From Macondimonas sp035325645 (lineage in GTDB: Bacteria; Pseudomonadota; Gammaproteobacteria; UBA5335): DNA of 23,998 bases. The stretch is taken from NCBI GenBank assembly GCA_035325645.1, contig DAOKZK010000035.1, forward strand, positions 1 to 23,998, written 5' to 3'. Made by a program: the position numbers and the translations under genes. Under the pieces are notes generated by a model. It was not told where the DNA came from. It did no database searches and saw nothing but the letters and a program-made list of their open reading frames with translations. Positions 7,661 through 15,999 of this stretch are shown here, in pieces; the stretch's first letter is position 1, and every line of letters begins with the position of its first letter.

Positions 7661-7749
7661 GGTGACGGGAGAGTTGAATCAGGACGGCATCACCGCCTGC
7701 GAACTCCAGATCCCATAAGCACCAAAAAACGAAAGACCAGGAGAACACC

Positions 7750-9222
7750 ATGGCCGTGATCAACACCAACGTGATGTCGCTGAACACTCAGCGCAACCTC
7801 AATTCGTCGCAAGGCATGCTGCAGACCGCCATGCAGCGACTGTCTTCCGGCCTTCGCATCAACAGCGCGAAGGACGATGCAGCCGGCTTGGCCATTTCCG
7901 ACCGCATGACCGCCCAGATCCGCGGTCTGAATCAGGCCGCACGCAATGCCAACGACGGCATCTCCGTCGCACAGACGGCTGAAGGTGCTCTCGGAGACAT
8001 CACCAATGCGCTGCAGCGCATCCGCGAACTGGCCGTCCAGTCCGCCAACGACACCAACTCCGCCACCGATCGCGCGTCGCTGCAAAAGGAAGTGTCCCAG
8101 CTGCAACAGGAAATCACCCGCATCGCCACCCAGACCTCGTTCAACGGCAAGACGCTGCTCGACGGGAGCTTCTCCAACGCCGTGTTCCAGGTCGGCGCCT
8201 ACCAGGGACAGACCATCAGCTTCGGCATCGGCAGCTCCAAGGCCACCGACATCGGCGCGAACCAGGCCAGCTCGAACACGAATGTGGGCGGCCCCCTGAC
8301 GGCTGACATCAATGTCAGCGGCGGCAACAACGTCGCCGCCCAGACGCTGACGATCTCCGGCACCACCGGATCGGCTGCGGTTACTGTGGCTGCTGATGCC
8401 ACGGCGCGCGACGTGGCCGCCCTCGTCAACGCCCAGAGCGCCACCACCGGCGTGACCGCCACCGCGCGCACCGAGGCGACCATCGACAACCTCAGCGCGG
8501 CCGGCACGGTGAGCTTCGGTCTGTATGGCGCGAACGGCACCGCAGAGACCATTTCGGCCAACGTGGTCAGCACCTCGGATCTCTCGGCGCTGTCCGAGGC
8601 GATCAACAGCAAGGCGGCCACCACCGGCATCACCGCCGAGCTGTCCTCCGACAAAGCGTCCATCAAACTCATCAGTGCGGAAGGCTATGACATCGGCGTC
8701 GAAAACTTCGTCCACTCGGGCGATAACGCCGAAACCCTGGCTGTCTCTGGCATCACCCTGACCGGTCCCACGAGCGGCGTACCGGACCTAGAAGACAGCC
8801 TGGTCGTCGGTGGCAAGGTGTCTTTCAACTCCCCGACCAACTACACCCTGACCAGCGACGATAGCGGCAACACCCTGCTGAGTGCGGGCACGGTGGCCAG
8901 TTCGCTGTCGTCGGTGGCCAGCCTGTCGGTCGGCACCCAGACGGGCGCCAGCAATGCGTTGGCGGTGGTCGACGGCGCCCTGGCATTCGTGGACGACCTG
9001 CGCGCCAGCCTGGGCGCCGTGCAGAACCGCTTCAGCACGGCCATTTCCAATGCCCAGACCACCTCGGAAAACGTGAGCGCCGCCCGTTCCCGGATCATGG
9101 ATGCCGATTTCGCGGCCGAAACGGCCAATCTGACCAAGGCCCAGATCCTGCAGCAGGCCGGCACGGCGATCCTGGCGCAGGCCAACCAGGTGCCCCAGAC
9201 CGTGCTGTCGTTGTTGCGATAA
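7750..9222 (+). CDS. fliC: Flagellin FliC
   Basis: This is the filament subunit, exported with FliS and polymerised under the FliD cap. The 490 residues have the conserved D0/D1 N-terminus (residues 1 to about 165, starting MAVINTNVMSLNTQRNL) and D0/D1 C-terminus (about 405-490, ending in PQTVLSLLR). The QRIRELAVQ segment at 89-97 is the conserved D1 site recognised by TLR5 in other flagellins. The centre (about 170-400) is variable and Ala/Thr/Ser-rich, with two Flagellin_IN-like units at about 199-243 and 252-318. There is no cysteine. A GGAG site precedes the ATG, and a sigma-28 motif lies upstream. This is the only flagellin gene in the window. Confidence 0.98.
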   Translation: MAVINTNVMSLNTQRNLNSSQGMLQTAMQRLSSGLRINSAKDDAAGLAISDRMTAQIRGLNQAARNANDGISVAQTAEGALGDITNALQRIRELAVQSANDTNSATDRASLQKEVSQLQQEITRIATQTSFNGKTLLDGSFSNAVFQVGAYQGQTISFGIGSSKATDIGANQASSNTNVGGPLTADINVSGGNNVAAQTLTISGTTGSAAVTVAADATARDVAALVNAQSATTGVTATARTEATIDNLSAAGTVSFGLYGANGTAETISANVVSTSDLSALSEAINSKAATTGITAELSSDKASIKLISAEGYDIGVENFVHSGDNAETLAVSGITLTGPTSGVPDLEDSLVVGGKVSFNSPTNYTLTSDDSGNTLLSAGTVASSLSSVASLSVGTQTGASNALAVVDGALAFVDDLRASLGAVQNRFSTAISNAQTTSENVSAARSRIMDADFAAETANLTKAQILQQAGTAILAQANQVPQTVLSLLR

Positions 9223-9243
9223 GCACGGCCCCGGCACGTTTGC

Positions 9244-9271
9244 GCTGCAGCCCGACCTTTCGGGCTGCAGC
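9244..9271 (+). terminator. Stem-loop after fliC
   Basis: A perfect 12-base-pair inverted repeat (arms 9244-9255 and 9260-9271, loop CCTT) lies 21 bases after the fliC stop. The stem is GC-rich, but no run of T follows. It may be an atypical or weak terminator, or a 3' stabiliser of the abundant fliC transcript. Confidence 0.65.
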
Positions 9272-9354
9272 CATCCGGTCAATGAGGCGGCGGCTGCCAC
9301 ATCTACGCAACAGCGAGACCCTGCCGCCGATGAATGTTCGAGGGGGACACCGTC

Positions 9355-10737
9355 ATGGCCTCCATCAGTTCTCCGGGCCTCGGCTCGGGACTGGACGTCA
9401 ATGCCCTGGTGCAAAGTCTGGTCCAGGCCGAGCAGAAGCCAGCCGCGTTGCGCCTCGATCAGCGCGAGGCCCAACTGCAGACCCGCCTGTCGGCCTTCGG
9501 TGCCATCAAGGGCGCCCTGGTCGCCCTGCGCGACAGCCTGAGCGCTCTGGGCGCAGCCGACCTCTTCGGCCGGCTCAAGGCCACGACCTCGCAACCCGAT
9601 CTGTTTACGGCGACTGCTGCCGCGGGGGCCGACATCGGCGATTACCGCATCGAGGTCATCCAGCTGGCGAGCGCCCAGAAATTGATTTCGGGGCCCTTCG
9701 CAGCCGACACCGCGATCGGCACCGGCACGCTGACTCTCGCTGCGGGTGGCAGTTCGTTCGAGGTCACCATCGGCGAAAGCGATCAAACGCTGAGCGCCAT
9801 CCGGGACCGCATCAATGCCGCAGCCGGCAATCCAGGGATCGTGGCCCGCGTGGTCACCGGCGACGACGGGCAACACCTCGTCCTCACCCAAACCAGGACC
9901 GGCAGTAATCAGGCCATCACCATCACCGCCAGCGGCGGTGACGGCGGCCTCGCCAGCCTGACGCATGATCCAGCCAATGCCGTCACCGGCAACTACACGG
10001 AGCAAACCCCGGCCGCAGACGCGCAGGTTCGCATCGACGGCGTCCTGCGCAGCAGCGCCGGCAACCGCATCGAAGACGCCGTCGATGGGGTCGATCTCGA
10101 ATTGCGCGCCGCCGATCCCGGCCGTCCGGTCGATCTCACGGTGGCGCGCGATGCAACCGGCGCCAAGGACGCAATCCGGAAGTTCGTCAGCACCTACAAC
10201 GCCTTGATGGGCACCCTCGCCAATCTCGGTCGGTATGATCCCGAATCCCGATCGGCCGGCCCTCTGGTGGGCGATTCAGCCGCGCGGGCACTGGGGACGA
10301 TGCTTCGCCGCGAACTGGGCATCCCCCTGCCCGACACGGCGAACGGCACGCGGGTTCTGAGCGCCATCGGTATCACAGCCGACAGGAACGGCAATCTGAC
10401 GCTGTCCGAATCCCGTCTCGACGAGCGACTCAAGAACGAACCGCTGGCCGTCTCGGCCTTGTTCACGGGAGACGGTGGTCTGCTCGATCGACTCGAACCG
10501 CTGGTCGCCGGCTATGGGGGCGCCAGCGGCGTGATCGACACCCGCACGCGCAGCCTGCAGGAGGCCATTCGTGCGGTGAATCAGGACCGGAAGCGACTGG
10601 ATGAGCGGATGGAAAACCTGCAAAACCGCTACCTCGCCCAGTTCACGGCGCTGGACAAGCTCGTCGGCCAACTCCAGAGCACCAGCACCTTCCTGACCCA
10701 GCAGATCGCCAACATGAATGCCATCAACAATCGATGA
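9355..10737 (+). CDS. fliD: Flagellar filament cap protein FliD (HAP2)
   Basis: FliD forms the cap at the filament tip that promotes folding and insertion of flagellin. I start it at the ATG at 9355 because GAGGGGG lies about 8 bases upstream and the product then begins MASISSPGLGSGLDVNALV, the standard FliD start. The in-frame ATG at 9334 lacks such a site. The protein has 460 residues. The FliD N-terminal domain is at about 1-100, the variable centre contains a Flagellin_IN-like unit, and the C-terminal coiled coil includes LDERMENLQNRYLAQFTALD and STSTFLTQQIANMN. It lies 132 bases after fliC, and no flaG gene separates them. Confidence 0.97.
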   Translation: MASISSPGLGSGLDVNALVQSLVQAEQKPAALRLDQREAQLQTRLSAFGAIKGALVALRDSLSALGAADLFGRLKATTSQPDLFTATAAAGADIGDYRIEVIQLASAQKLISGPFAADTAIGTGTLTLAAGGSSFEVTIGESDQTLSAIRDRINAAAGNPGIVARVVTGDDGQHLVLTQTRTGSNQAITITASGGDGGLASLTHDPANAVTGNYTEQTPAADAQVRIDGVLRSSAGNRIEDAVDGVDLELRAADPGRPVDLTVARDATGAKDAIRKFVSTYNALMGTLANLGRYDPESRSAGPLVGDSAARALGTMLRRELGIPLPDTANGTRVLSAIGITADRNGNLTLSESRLDERLKNEPLAVSALFTGDGGLLDRLEPLVAGYGGASGVIDTRTRSLQEAIRAVNQDRKRLDERMENLQNRYLAQFTALDKLVGQLQSTSTFLTQQIANMNAINNR

Positions 10738-10855
10738 GGAAAGCGCCAGCCGGTTGACACAGGTCACCTATCGGGACACGGATTTCCGGCGCGATTCCCG
10801 GCGAACGGAGCGCTTCATTGGCCAACGGATTGATAAAAAAGGACAGAAACAAACC

Positions 10856-10870
10856 TGGACCGACATTTGC
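10856..10870 (+). promoter_or_regulatory. Sigma-54-type promoter for flgB operon
   Basis: The motif TGGACCGACATTTGC has a perfect TTGC in the -12 half, TGG and G in the -24 half, and the exact GG-N10-GC spacing. The start would be near 10882, about 30 bases before the flgB ATG. The 175-base gap after fliD (10738-10912) also contains an A-rich stretch at about 10830-10853, but I see no other clear element in it. Confidence 0.6.
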
Positions 10871-10912
10871 TGATGTTCTCGCAATGCAATGTCCGCTGCG
10901 GAGGCGGTGACG

Positions 10913-11311
10913 ATGAAAGCTGACTTTTCCAACAGCCTGGGGATCCACGAAACGGCGCTCAAAGTCTGGACGGCGCGGACGCGGCTGCTCGCCACGAACA
11001 TCGCGAATGCCGACACGCCGGGCTTCGCCGCGCGGGACGTCGATTTCAAGGCCGTCCTGTCGCGCGCAGCCGGACGGTCCGAAGCGCCTGCCCTTGCCAC
11101 GACCGATGCGCGGCATCTGCCGGCCGCCGGAGCAGGCCAAGCCGTCCGATATCGGGTCCCCTCCCAGCCCGCGCTGGATGGCAACAGTGTCGATCTGCAA
11201 CAGGAACAGGGTGCCTTCGCACAGAACGCGGTGCGCTACCAGGCCACCTTGCAGTTCATCCAGAACCGCCTGCGCACCCTGCAGCAGGCCATTAGCGGCG
11301 GAGAGCGCTGA
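10913..11311 (+). CDS. flgB: Flagellar proximal rod protein FlgB
   Basis: FlgB is a proximal rod subunit in the periplasm. I chose the ATG at 10913 over the upstream in-frame start at 10889 because GGAGG (10900-10904) lies 8 bases before it and the product MKADFSNSLGIHETALKVW has family-typical form and length (132 residues). The rod signature LLATNIANADTPGFAARDVDF is at about residues 26-46. It is the first gene of the flgB-flgL run. flgA, flgM and flgN, which often precede it, are not here. Confidence 0.96.
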   Translation: MKADFSNSLGIHETALKVWTARTRLLATNIANADTPGFAARDVDFKAVLSRAAGRSEAPALATTDARHLPAAGAGQAVRYRVPSQPALDGNSVDLQQEQGAFAQNAVRYQATLQFIQNRLRTLQQAISGGER

Positions 11312-11313
11312 GC

Positions 11314-11751
11314 ATGTCCCTGTTCGACGTCTTCACCATCGCCGGCTCGGCGCTCGAGGCGCAGTCGGTCCGGCTCAACCTGACCGCCAGCAACATGGCC
11401 AACGCCAACAACGTGGCCGGCTCGGCGCAGGAAGCCTATCGCGCGCGCCAGCCCTATTTCGCTCCCTTGCTGAACCGCGCACTGACCTCGTCCGGTGCGG
11501 GCGCGAGCGCTACGACCGGCGTTGCGGGCGTCCGCACCCTGGGCGTCCTGGAAAACCCGGCCCCGCCGCCCCGCCTCTATCAACCAGGCCATGCGCTGGC
11601 CGATAAGGACGGGTATGTGTACGGCAGCAACGTCAACCCGATCGACGAGCTGGTCAACATGATTTCAGCGTCCCGCTCGTATCAAAACAACGTCGAGGTG
11701 CTCAACACCAGCAAGGAGCTGTTGCTGCGCACCCTCATGCTGGGCCAATAG
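11314..11751 (+). CDS. flgC: Flagellar proximal rod protein FlgC
   Basis: FlgC is the second proximal rod protein. The 145 residues contain the N-terminal rod/hook signature LNLTASNMANANNVAGS at about 22-38 and the C-terminal rod domain NPIDELVNMISASRSYQNNVEVLNTSK, given here for its position near 108-134, which pairs with the N-terminus in a coiled coil. The ATG lies 2 bases after the flgB stop with GGAGAG upstream at 11300-11305. Confidence 0.97.
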   Translation: MSLFDVFTIAGSALEAQSVRLNLTASNMANANNVAGSAQEAYRARQPYFAPLLNRALTSSGAGASATTGVAGVRTLGVLENPAPPPRLYQPGHALADKDGYVYGSNVNPIDELVNMISASRSYQNNVEVLNTSKELLLRTLMLGQ

Positions 11752-11761
11752 GAGGCACCCC

Positions 11762-12430
11762 ATGTCGGCCATTCCTGCCAACAGTGCGATCGATGCGCTT
11801 GGCCTTTCCGTGGCACAGAAAGCTCCTCCTGCCTCGACCCGCGGCGAATTGGGACAGGACGATTTTCTGCTGCTGATGACCACGCAGCTCCGCAATCAGG
11901 ATCCGACCCAGCCGATGGACAACGGCGCCTTTCTCGGCCAGTTGGCTCAATTCAGCACCGTGAGCGGCATACAGGGCATGCAGGCCGGTTTCGCCGATCT
12001 CGCCAACAGCCTGTACACCAACCAGGCCTTGCTTGGCTCGTCGCTGGTCGGCCGCACGGTCCTCGTGCCGACGAGCACCCTGACCCTCGGCGAGCAAGGC
12101 AGCATCCAGGGACGGCTATCGAGCGCAGCCGGAACAGGTGTGCAGGTCCGTATCTACGATGCCGGTGGCCAGCCGGTCCGCACGCTCATTCCCAGCCCTG
12201 ACGAAAACGGCATGGCCTTCACCTGGGACGGCCTGGATGCCGCCGGCAAGCGGCTGCCCCCCGGAAACTATGAGGTAGGCGTCGTCGGCGGGGCAGGAAA
12301 CGGCAGCTCGACCGTTGGCCTCGAGCAGGAAGTGGTCAGCGTCAGCCTGGGCCGCGCCGGTCAACCGCTGCAGCTGAATCTTGCCAACGGCGAACAGGTC
12401 GAGCTGACCCGGGTGCAACAAATTCGCTAA
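11762..12430 (+). CDS. flgD: Flagellar hook scaffold/cap protein FlgD
   Basis: FlgD caps the growing hook and is discarded when the hook is complete. The product has 222 residues. The conserved FlgD N-terminal region has the pattern DDFLLLMTTQLRNQDPTQPM near 37-56 and QLAQFSTVSGIQGM near 65-78. The C-terminal half (about 105-200) is the FlgD Ig-like and Tudor-like part, with VRTLIPSPDENGMAFTWDG. A strong AGGAGG site precedes the ATG by about 7 bases. The next gene, flgE, follows after 43 bases. Confidence 0.96.
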   Translation: MSAIPANSAIDALGLSVAQKAPPASTRGELGQDDFLLLMTTQLRNQDPTQPMDNGAFLGQLAQFSTVSGIQGMQAGFADLANSLYTNQALLGSSLVGRTVLVPTSTLTLGEQGSIQGRLSSAAGTGVQVRIYDAGGQPVRTLIPSPDENGMAFTWDGLDAAGKRLPPGNYEVGVVGGAGNGSSTVGLEQEVVSVSLGRAGQPLQLNLANGEQVELTRVQQIR

Positions 12431-12473
12431 CCAGAACCCCCATTCTCCGCAACGCTTTTTCGAGGATGCCGCC

Positions 12474-13700
12474 ATGAGTTTCCAAGTTGCCCTGACCGGT
12501 CTGTCCGCCGCGTCCACCGACCTCGCCGTAACCGCCAACAACATCGCCAACAGCAATACGACCGGCTTCAAGGAGTCGCGCACCACCTTCGCCGATGTCT
12601 ACGCGGTGTCCTCGCAAGGGATCGGCGCCACCACGCCCGGCAGCGGGGTCCGGGTGGCCGGCGTCCAGCAACAGTTCAGCCAGGGCAGCATCGACTACAC
12701 GAACAACAACCTCGATCTGGCCATCAGCGGCGATGGCTTTTTCATCGTCAAGCAGGGCGGAAGCACCGAGTACACGCGGGCCGGCGCGTTCGCCGTGGAT
12801 CGGGACGGCTATGTCGTCGCACCCAGCGACGGCGCGCGGCTGCAGGTCTATCCACCCATTGCCGGCAGCAACAGCTTCAATACCGGTGGCCTGACCGACT
12901 TGCGGCTGGACGGGGGTGCCGGCGCCCCGCAGGCCTCCAGCCTCATCGAGCTCGGTGCCAATTTCAAAGCCGACGCTGCACCCCCCGTGGTCGCGACGTT
13001 CAATCCGGCTGATCCGGAAAGCTACAACAACGCGGTCTCGACCACGGTCTACGATTCGCTCGGCACGGCGCGTACCGCCACGCTCTACGTCGTCAAGGAC
13101 GGGGTTACGCCGAATACCTGGGCCACCTATCTCTATGTCGATGGCACGGCTGTCGGCGCAGCACAGCCAGTGACCTTCAATCCCAACGGCAGCCTCGCGA
13201 CCCCTGCCGGTGGCAGCGCAGCCTACGGCACGTTCACGCCGACCAATGGTGCCGACCCACTGAACCTGACCATCGACTTTGGCGGGAGCACCCAGTACGG
13301 CGGCAGCTTCAGCACCAATCGCTTGACGCAGGACGGTTACGCCAGCGGTCAGCTGAGCGGCATCGACATCGACAGCAGCGGCATCGTCCAGGCGCGTTAC
13401 AGCAACGGCCGCTCCGTCCCGCTGGGCAAGATCGCCCTGGCCGACTTTCCCAATCCCCAGGGGCTCCAGAAACAGGGCGACACGCGCTGGTCGGAAACCT
13501 TTGCCTCCGGGTCACCGCTGCGCGGCGAGGCCGGCACCAGCAGCCTGGGGCTGATCCAGTCCGGCGCTCTCGAAGCCTCCAACGTGGACCTGACGGCCGA
13601 ACTGGTGCGGATGATCGTCTCGCAGCGCGGCTTTCAGGCCAACGCCCAGATGATCTCCACCATGGACCAGATCACCCAGACCGTGATCAACATCCGCTGA
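12474..13700 (+). CDS. flgE: Flagellar hook protein FlgE
   Basis: FlgE polymerises into the flexible hook outside the cell. The product has 408 residues, close to the roughly 400 of enteric FlgE. It has the N-terminal signature LAVTANNIANSNTTGFKESR near residues 18-37, the DLAISGDGFFIV motif near 81-92, a variable central D1/D2 region, and the C-terminal ELVRMIVSQRGFQANAQMIS motif near 374-393. GAGGA lies 9 bases before the ATG. Confidence 0.98.
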   Translation: MSFQVALTGLSAASTDLAVTANNIANSNTTGFKESRTTFADVYAVSSQGIGATTPGSGVRVAGVQQQFSQGSIDYTNNNLDLAISGDGFFIVKQGGSTEYTRAGAFAVDRDGYVVAPSDGARLQVYPPIAGSNSFNTGGLTDLRLDGGAGAPQASSLIELGANFKADAAPPVVATFNPADPESYNNAVSTTVYDSLGTARTATLYVVKDGVTPNTWATYLYVDGTAVGAAQPVTFNPNGSLATPAGGSAAYGTFTPTNGADPLNLTIDFGGSTQYGGSFSTNRLTQDGYASGQLSGIDIDSSGIVQARYSNGRSVPLGKIALADFPNPQGLQKQGDTRWSETFASGSPLRGEAGTSSLGLIQSGALEASNVDLTAELVRMIVSQRGFQANAQMISTMDQITQTVINIR

Positions 13701-13723
13701 TCCTGGCGCAGGTTCGGAAAACC

Positions 13724-14464
13724 ATGGACAAGATGCTGTACATCGCCATGAGCGGCGCCAACCAGATCCAGCGGGCACAGACACAGGTCAGCCACAACCT
13801 CGCCAATGCCGCAACCGTGGGATTCAAGGCGGATCTGGACAGTTTTCAAGCCCGCGCGCTGTATGGCGAGGGCCATCCGAGCCGGGTCTATACCCAGGCC
13901 AGCGGTTCGGGCTTCGATCGCAGCGCCGGAGCGCTCATGGCGACCGGGGGGGAGATGGACGTCGCCATCGAAGCGAGCGGCTATATCGCCGTCCAGGCTC
14001 CCGACGGCAGTGTCGCCTACACGCGCGCCGGCAATATGCGCCTGACGCCGTCCGGGCTGCTGGAAACCGGCGCCGGCCATCCGGTATTGGGTCAGGCCGG
14101 TCCGATCGTGCTGCCTCCGGGCAGTCGCATCGAGATCGGCCGTGACGGCACCGTCTCTCTCATCCCGCCGGGCGAGCGTCCCAATACGCTGGCCGTTCTG
14201 GACCGGATCGAACTTGCCGATCCGGATCCAGCGCAGTTGACCAAGGACGGCGCGGGGCTGTTCCGCTTGCCGGGCGATCAGCGTGCCGAGCCTTCGGCAG
14301 CCGTTCGGCTGGTTCCGGGCATGCTCGAGACCAGCAACGTCCAGCCCAGCCGCGCCCTGATCGACATGATCGCCCTGGCCCGGCAATACGAAATGCAGGT
14401 CAAGCTGATGAAGACCGCCGAAGACAACGACGCCGCAGCGACGCAGTTGCTGCGGATGGGATGA
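13724..14464 (+). CDS. flgF: Flagellar proximal rod protein FlgF
   Basis: FlgF is a rod subunit between FlgB/FlgC and FlgG. The 246 residues begin MDKMLYIAMSGANQIQRAQ, and the signature VSHNLANAATVGFKADLDSF is near 23-42. The DVAIEASGYIAVQ segment near 79-91 and the C-terminal helix MIALARQYEMQVKLMKTAED close the protein, as usual for this family. The gene follows flgE after 23 bases with only a weak CGGAAAA site. Confidence 0.96.
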   Translation: MDKMLYIAMSGANQIQRAQTQVSHNLANAATVGFKADLDSFQARALYGEGHPSRVYTQASGSGFDRSAGALMATGGEMDVAIEASGYIAVQAPDGSVAYTRAGNMRLTPSGLLETGAGHPVLGQAGPIVLPPGSRIEIGRDGTVSLIPPGERPNTLAVLDRIELADPDPAQLTKDGAGLFRLPGDQRAEPSAAVRLVPGMLETSNVQPSRALIDMIALARQYEMQVKLMKTAEDNDAAATQLLRMG

Positions 14465-14490
14465 AGCATCGCCCATAGGGGGGAACAACC

Positions 14491-15276
14491 ATGGATCCAG
14501 CACTTTGGGCCTCGAAAACCGGTCTGGACGCCCAGCAGACCCGCATGGCGACCATCGCCAACAATCTGGCCAACGCCAACACCACGGGATTCAAGCGCGG
14601 ACGGGTGGTGTTCGAGGACCTCATCTATCAGAACCTGCGTCAGGTGGGCGCCCAGAGCAGCCAGCAAACCCAGTACCCCTCGGGCCTCAACCTCGGCACC
14701 GGTGTGCGGGTGGTGGCCACCGAGAAGATCTTCACCCAGGGCAATCTCGTCCAGTCCGGCAATGCGCTGGACCTTGCCATCCAGGGGCGCGGTTTCTTTC
14801 AGATCCTGATGCCGGACGGCAGCCTGGGCTACACCCGCGACGGTTCGTTCAATCTGAATGATCAGGGCCAGCTGGTGACCGCGAACGGCTACGTGGTCCA
14901 GCCCGGCATCACCATTCCCGAAGGCGCGCAGAGCGTCACCATCGGCAGCGACGGGACGGTGACGGTACAGCTTGCCGGGCAGGCAGCCCCGGTCCAGCTC
15001 GGCGCCCTGCAGACCGCGGACTTCATCAACCCCTCCGGGCTGCAGCCACAGGGTCAGAACCTGTTCATGGAGTCCGCCGCGTCCGGTCCGGCCCAGCTCG
15101 GCACGCCCGGACTCAACGGCCTGGGCACCTTGCTGCAGGGCACCGTGGAAAGCGGCAACGTGAACGTCGTGGAGGAGCTCGTGAACATGATCGAGACACA
15201 GCGTGCCTACGAGATGAACTCCAAGGCCATCAGCACGACCGATCGCATGCTCGAATACCTCAACAACAATCTGTAG
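14491..15276 (+). CDS. flgG: Flagellar distal rod protein FlgG
   Basis: FlgG forms the distal rod that passes through the L and P rings. The 261 residues match the very constant family length (about 260). The signature MATIANNLANANTTGFKRGR, then DLAIQGRGFFQI and the C-terminal MIETQRAYEMNSKAISTTD are diagnostic. The polar rod stretch after the signature (QNLRQVGAQSSQQTQYPSG) is the FlgG-specific insertion that keeps the rod stiff. A strong AGGGGGGA site lies upstream. Confidence 0.98.
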   Translation: MDPALWASKTGLDAQQTRMATIANNLANANTTGFKRGRVVFEDLIYQNLRQVGAQSSQQTQYPSGLNLGTGVRVVATEKIFTQGNLVQSGNALDLAIQGRGFFQILMPDGSLGYTRDGSFNLNDQGQLVTANGYVVQPGITIPEGAQSVTIGSDGTVTVQLAGQAAPVQLGALQTADFINPSGLQPQGQNLFMESAASGPAQLGTPGLNGLGTLLQGTVESGNVNVVEELVNMIETQRAYEMNSKAISTTDRMLEYLNNNL

Positions 15277-15287
15277 GCCAGCAACTC

Positions 15288-15986
15288 GTGAACCCTCCGG
15301 TGCGCTCCATCTGCGCCTTGCGCCGAATCGGTCCGGCGACGGCCATGCTGCTCGCCGGTTGCGCGGCTGCGCCGCCGACCCGCATGACCGAGGTCCCCCC
15401 GCCGGCCCTCCCGGCCATCGCGCCCGTCGAGCGGCATGCCGACGGGGCCATTTACCGGCCGGAGACCGAACGGGCCCTGTTCGAGGACCGCACGGCACGA
15501 CGCGTGGGCGACGTGCTGACGATCGTCCTCACGGAACGCACCGACGCGAGCAAGAGCGCCTCCACGCAGGCATCCAAGAGCCAGAGCGTGCAGATCGCCG
15601 ACCCAACCCTGTTCGGTCGCAACGTCACCTGGGGCGGCAAGCCGCTGCTGAGCGCCTCGATCGAGGGGGACCGGGACTTCAACGGCGAGGGCGCCAGCCA
15701 GCAAAGCAACCGGCTCACCGGCAGCGTGACCGTCCAGGTGATCGGCCGTCACCCGAACGGCAATCTGCTGGTCAAGGGGGAAAAGTGGCTCACCCTGAAC
15801 CAGGGGCAGGAACTGGTACGCATCGAGGGCATCGTCAGACCGACCGACATCGCAGCGGACAACACCGTCGCCTCGACACAGGTGGCCGATGCACGCATCA
15901 CCTACAACGGCCGCGGCGCCCTGGCCGACAGCAATGCGATGGGCTGGCTGGCACGTTTCTTCAACCATCCCGTCTGGCCGTTCTAG
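15288..15986 (+). CDS. flgH: Flagellar L-ring lipoprotein FlgH
   Basis: FlgH builds the L ring in the outer membrane as the outer bushing of the rod. The start is GTG at 15288, 11 bases after flgG. It supplies a lipoprotein signal peptide with basic residues (R5, R12, R13), and the lipobox LAGC places the acylated cysteine at residue 25. The in-frame ATG at codon 20 would leave almost no signal peptide. Family segments are YRPETERALFEDRTARRVGD, then SASIEGDRDFNGEGASQQSN and GRHPNGNLLVKGEKWLTLNQ. The C-terminus ends in RFFNHPVWPF. The length of 232 matches the family. Confidence 0.97.
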   Translation: MNPPVRSICALRRIGPATAMLLAGCAAAPPTRMTEVPPPALPAIAPVERHADGAIYRPETERALFEDRTARRVGDVLTIVLTERTDASKSASTQASKSQSVQIADPTLFGRNVTWGGKPLLSASIEGDRDFNGEGASQQSNRLTGSVTVQVIGRHPNGNLLVKGEKWLTLNQGQELVRIEGIVRPTDIAADNTVASTQVADARITYNGRGALADSNAMGWLARFFNHPVWPF

Positions 15987-15999
15987 GGGACGCACGATC

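Noticed and set aside
7542..7787. N-terminal extension of fliS up to 7787 or 7646
   Set aside because: It would run through the divergent promoter region and into fliC. The added residues show no family similarity, and GGGAG supports the start at 7541.
9231..9250. GGCACG near a TTTGC after fliC as a sigma-54 promoter for fliD
   Set aside because: The GG to GC spacing is 7 bases rather than 10, and the site overlaps the hairpin.
9307..9333. Sigma-28 promoter for fliD (GCCGATGA at 9326-9333)
   Set aside because: The -10 matches 7 of 8, but at 11-base spacing the upstream half is GCAACAGC, which barely resembles the -35. It is not supported enough to annotate.
7690..10005. Minus-strand open frames antisense to fliC and fliD (7690-8715 and 8788-10005)
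   Set aside because: They are the complement of the flagellin and cap genes. Gly/Val/Asp-rich or His/Gln-rich translations are typical antisense artefacts.
10754..10782. TTGACA at 10754-10759 as a sigma-70 promoter for flgB
   Set aside because: No acceptable -10 hexamer lies at 16 to 18 bases. The sigma-54 motif nearer to flgB fits better.
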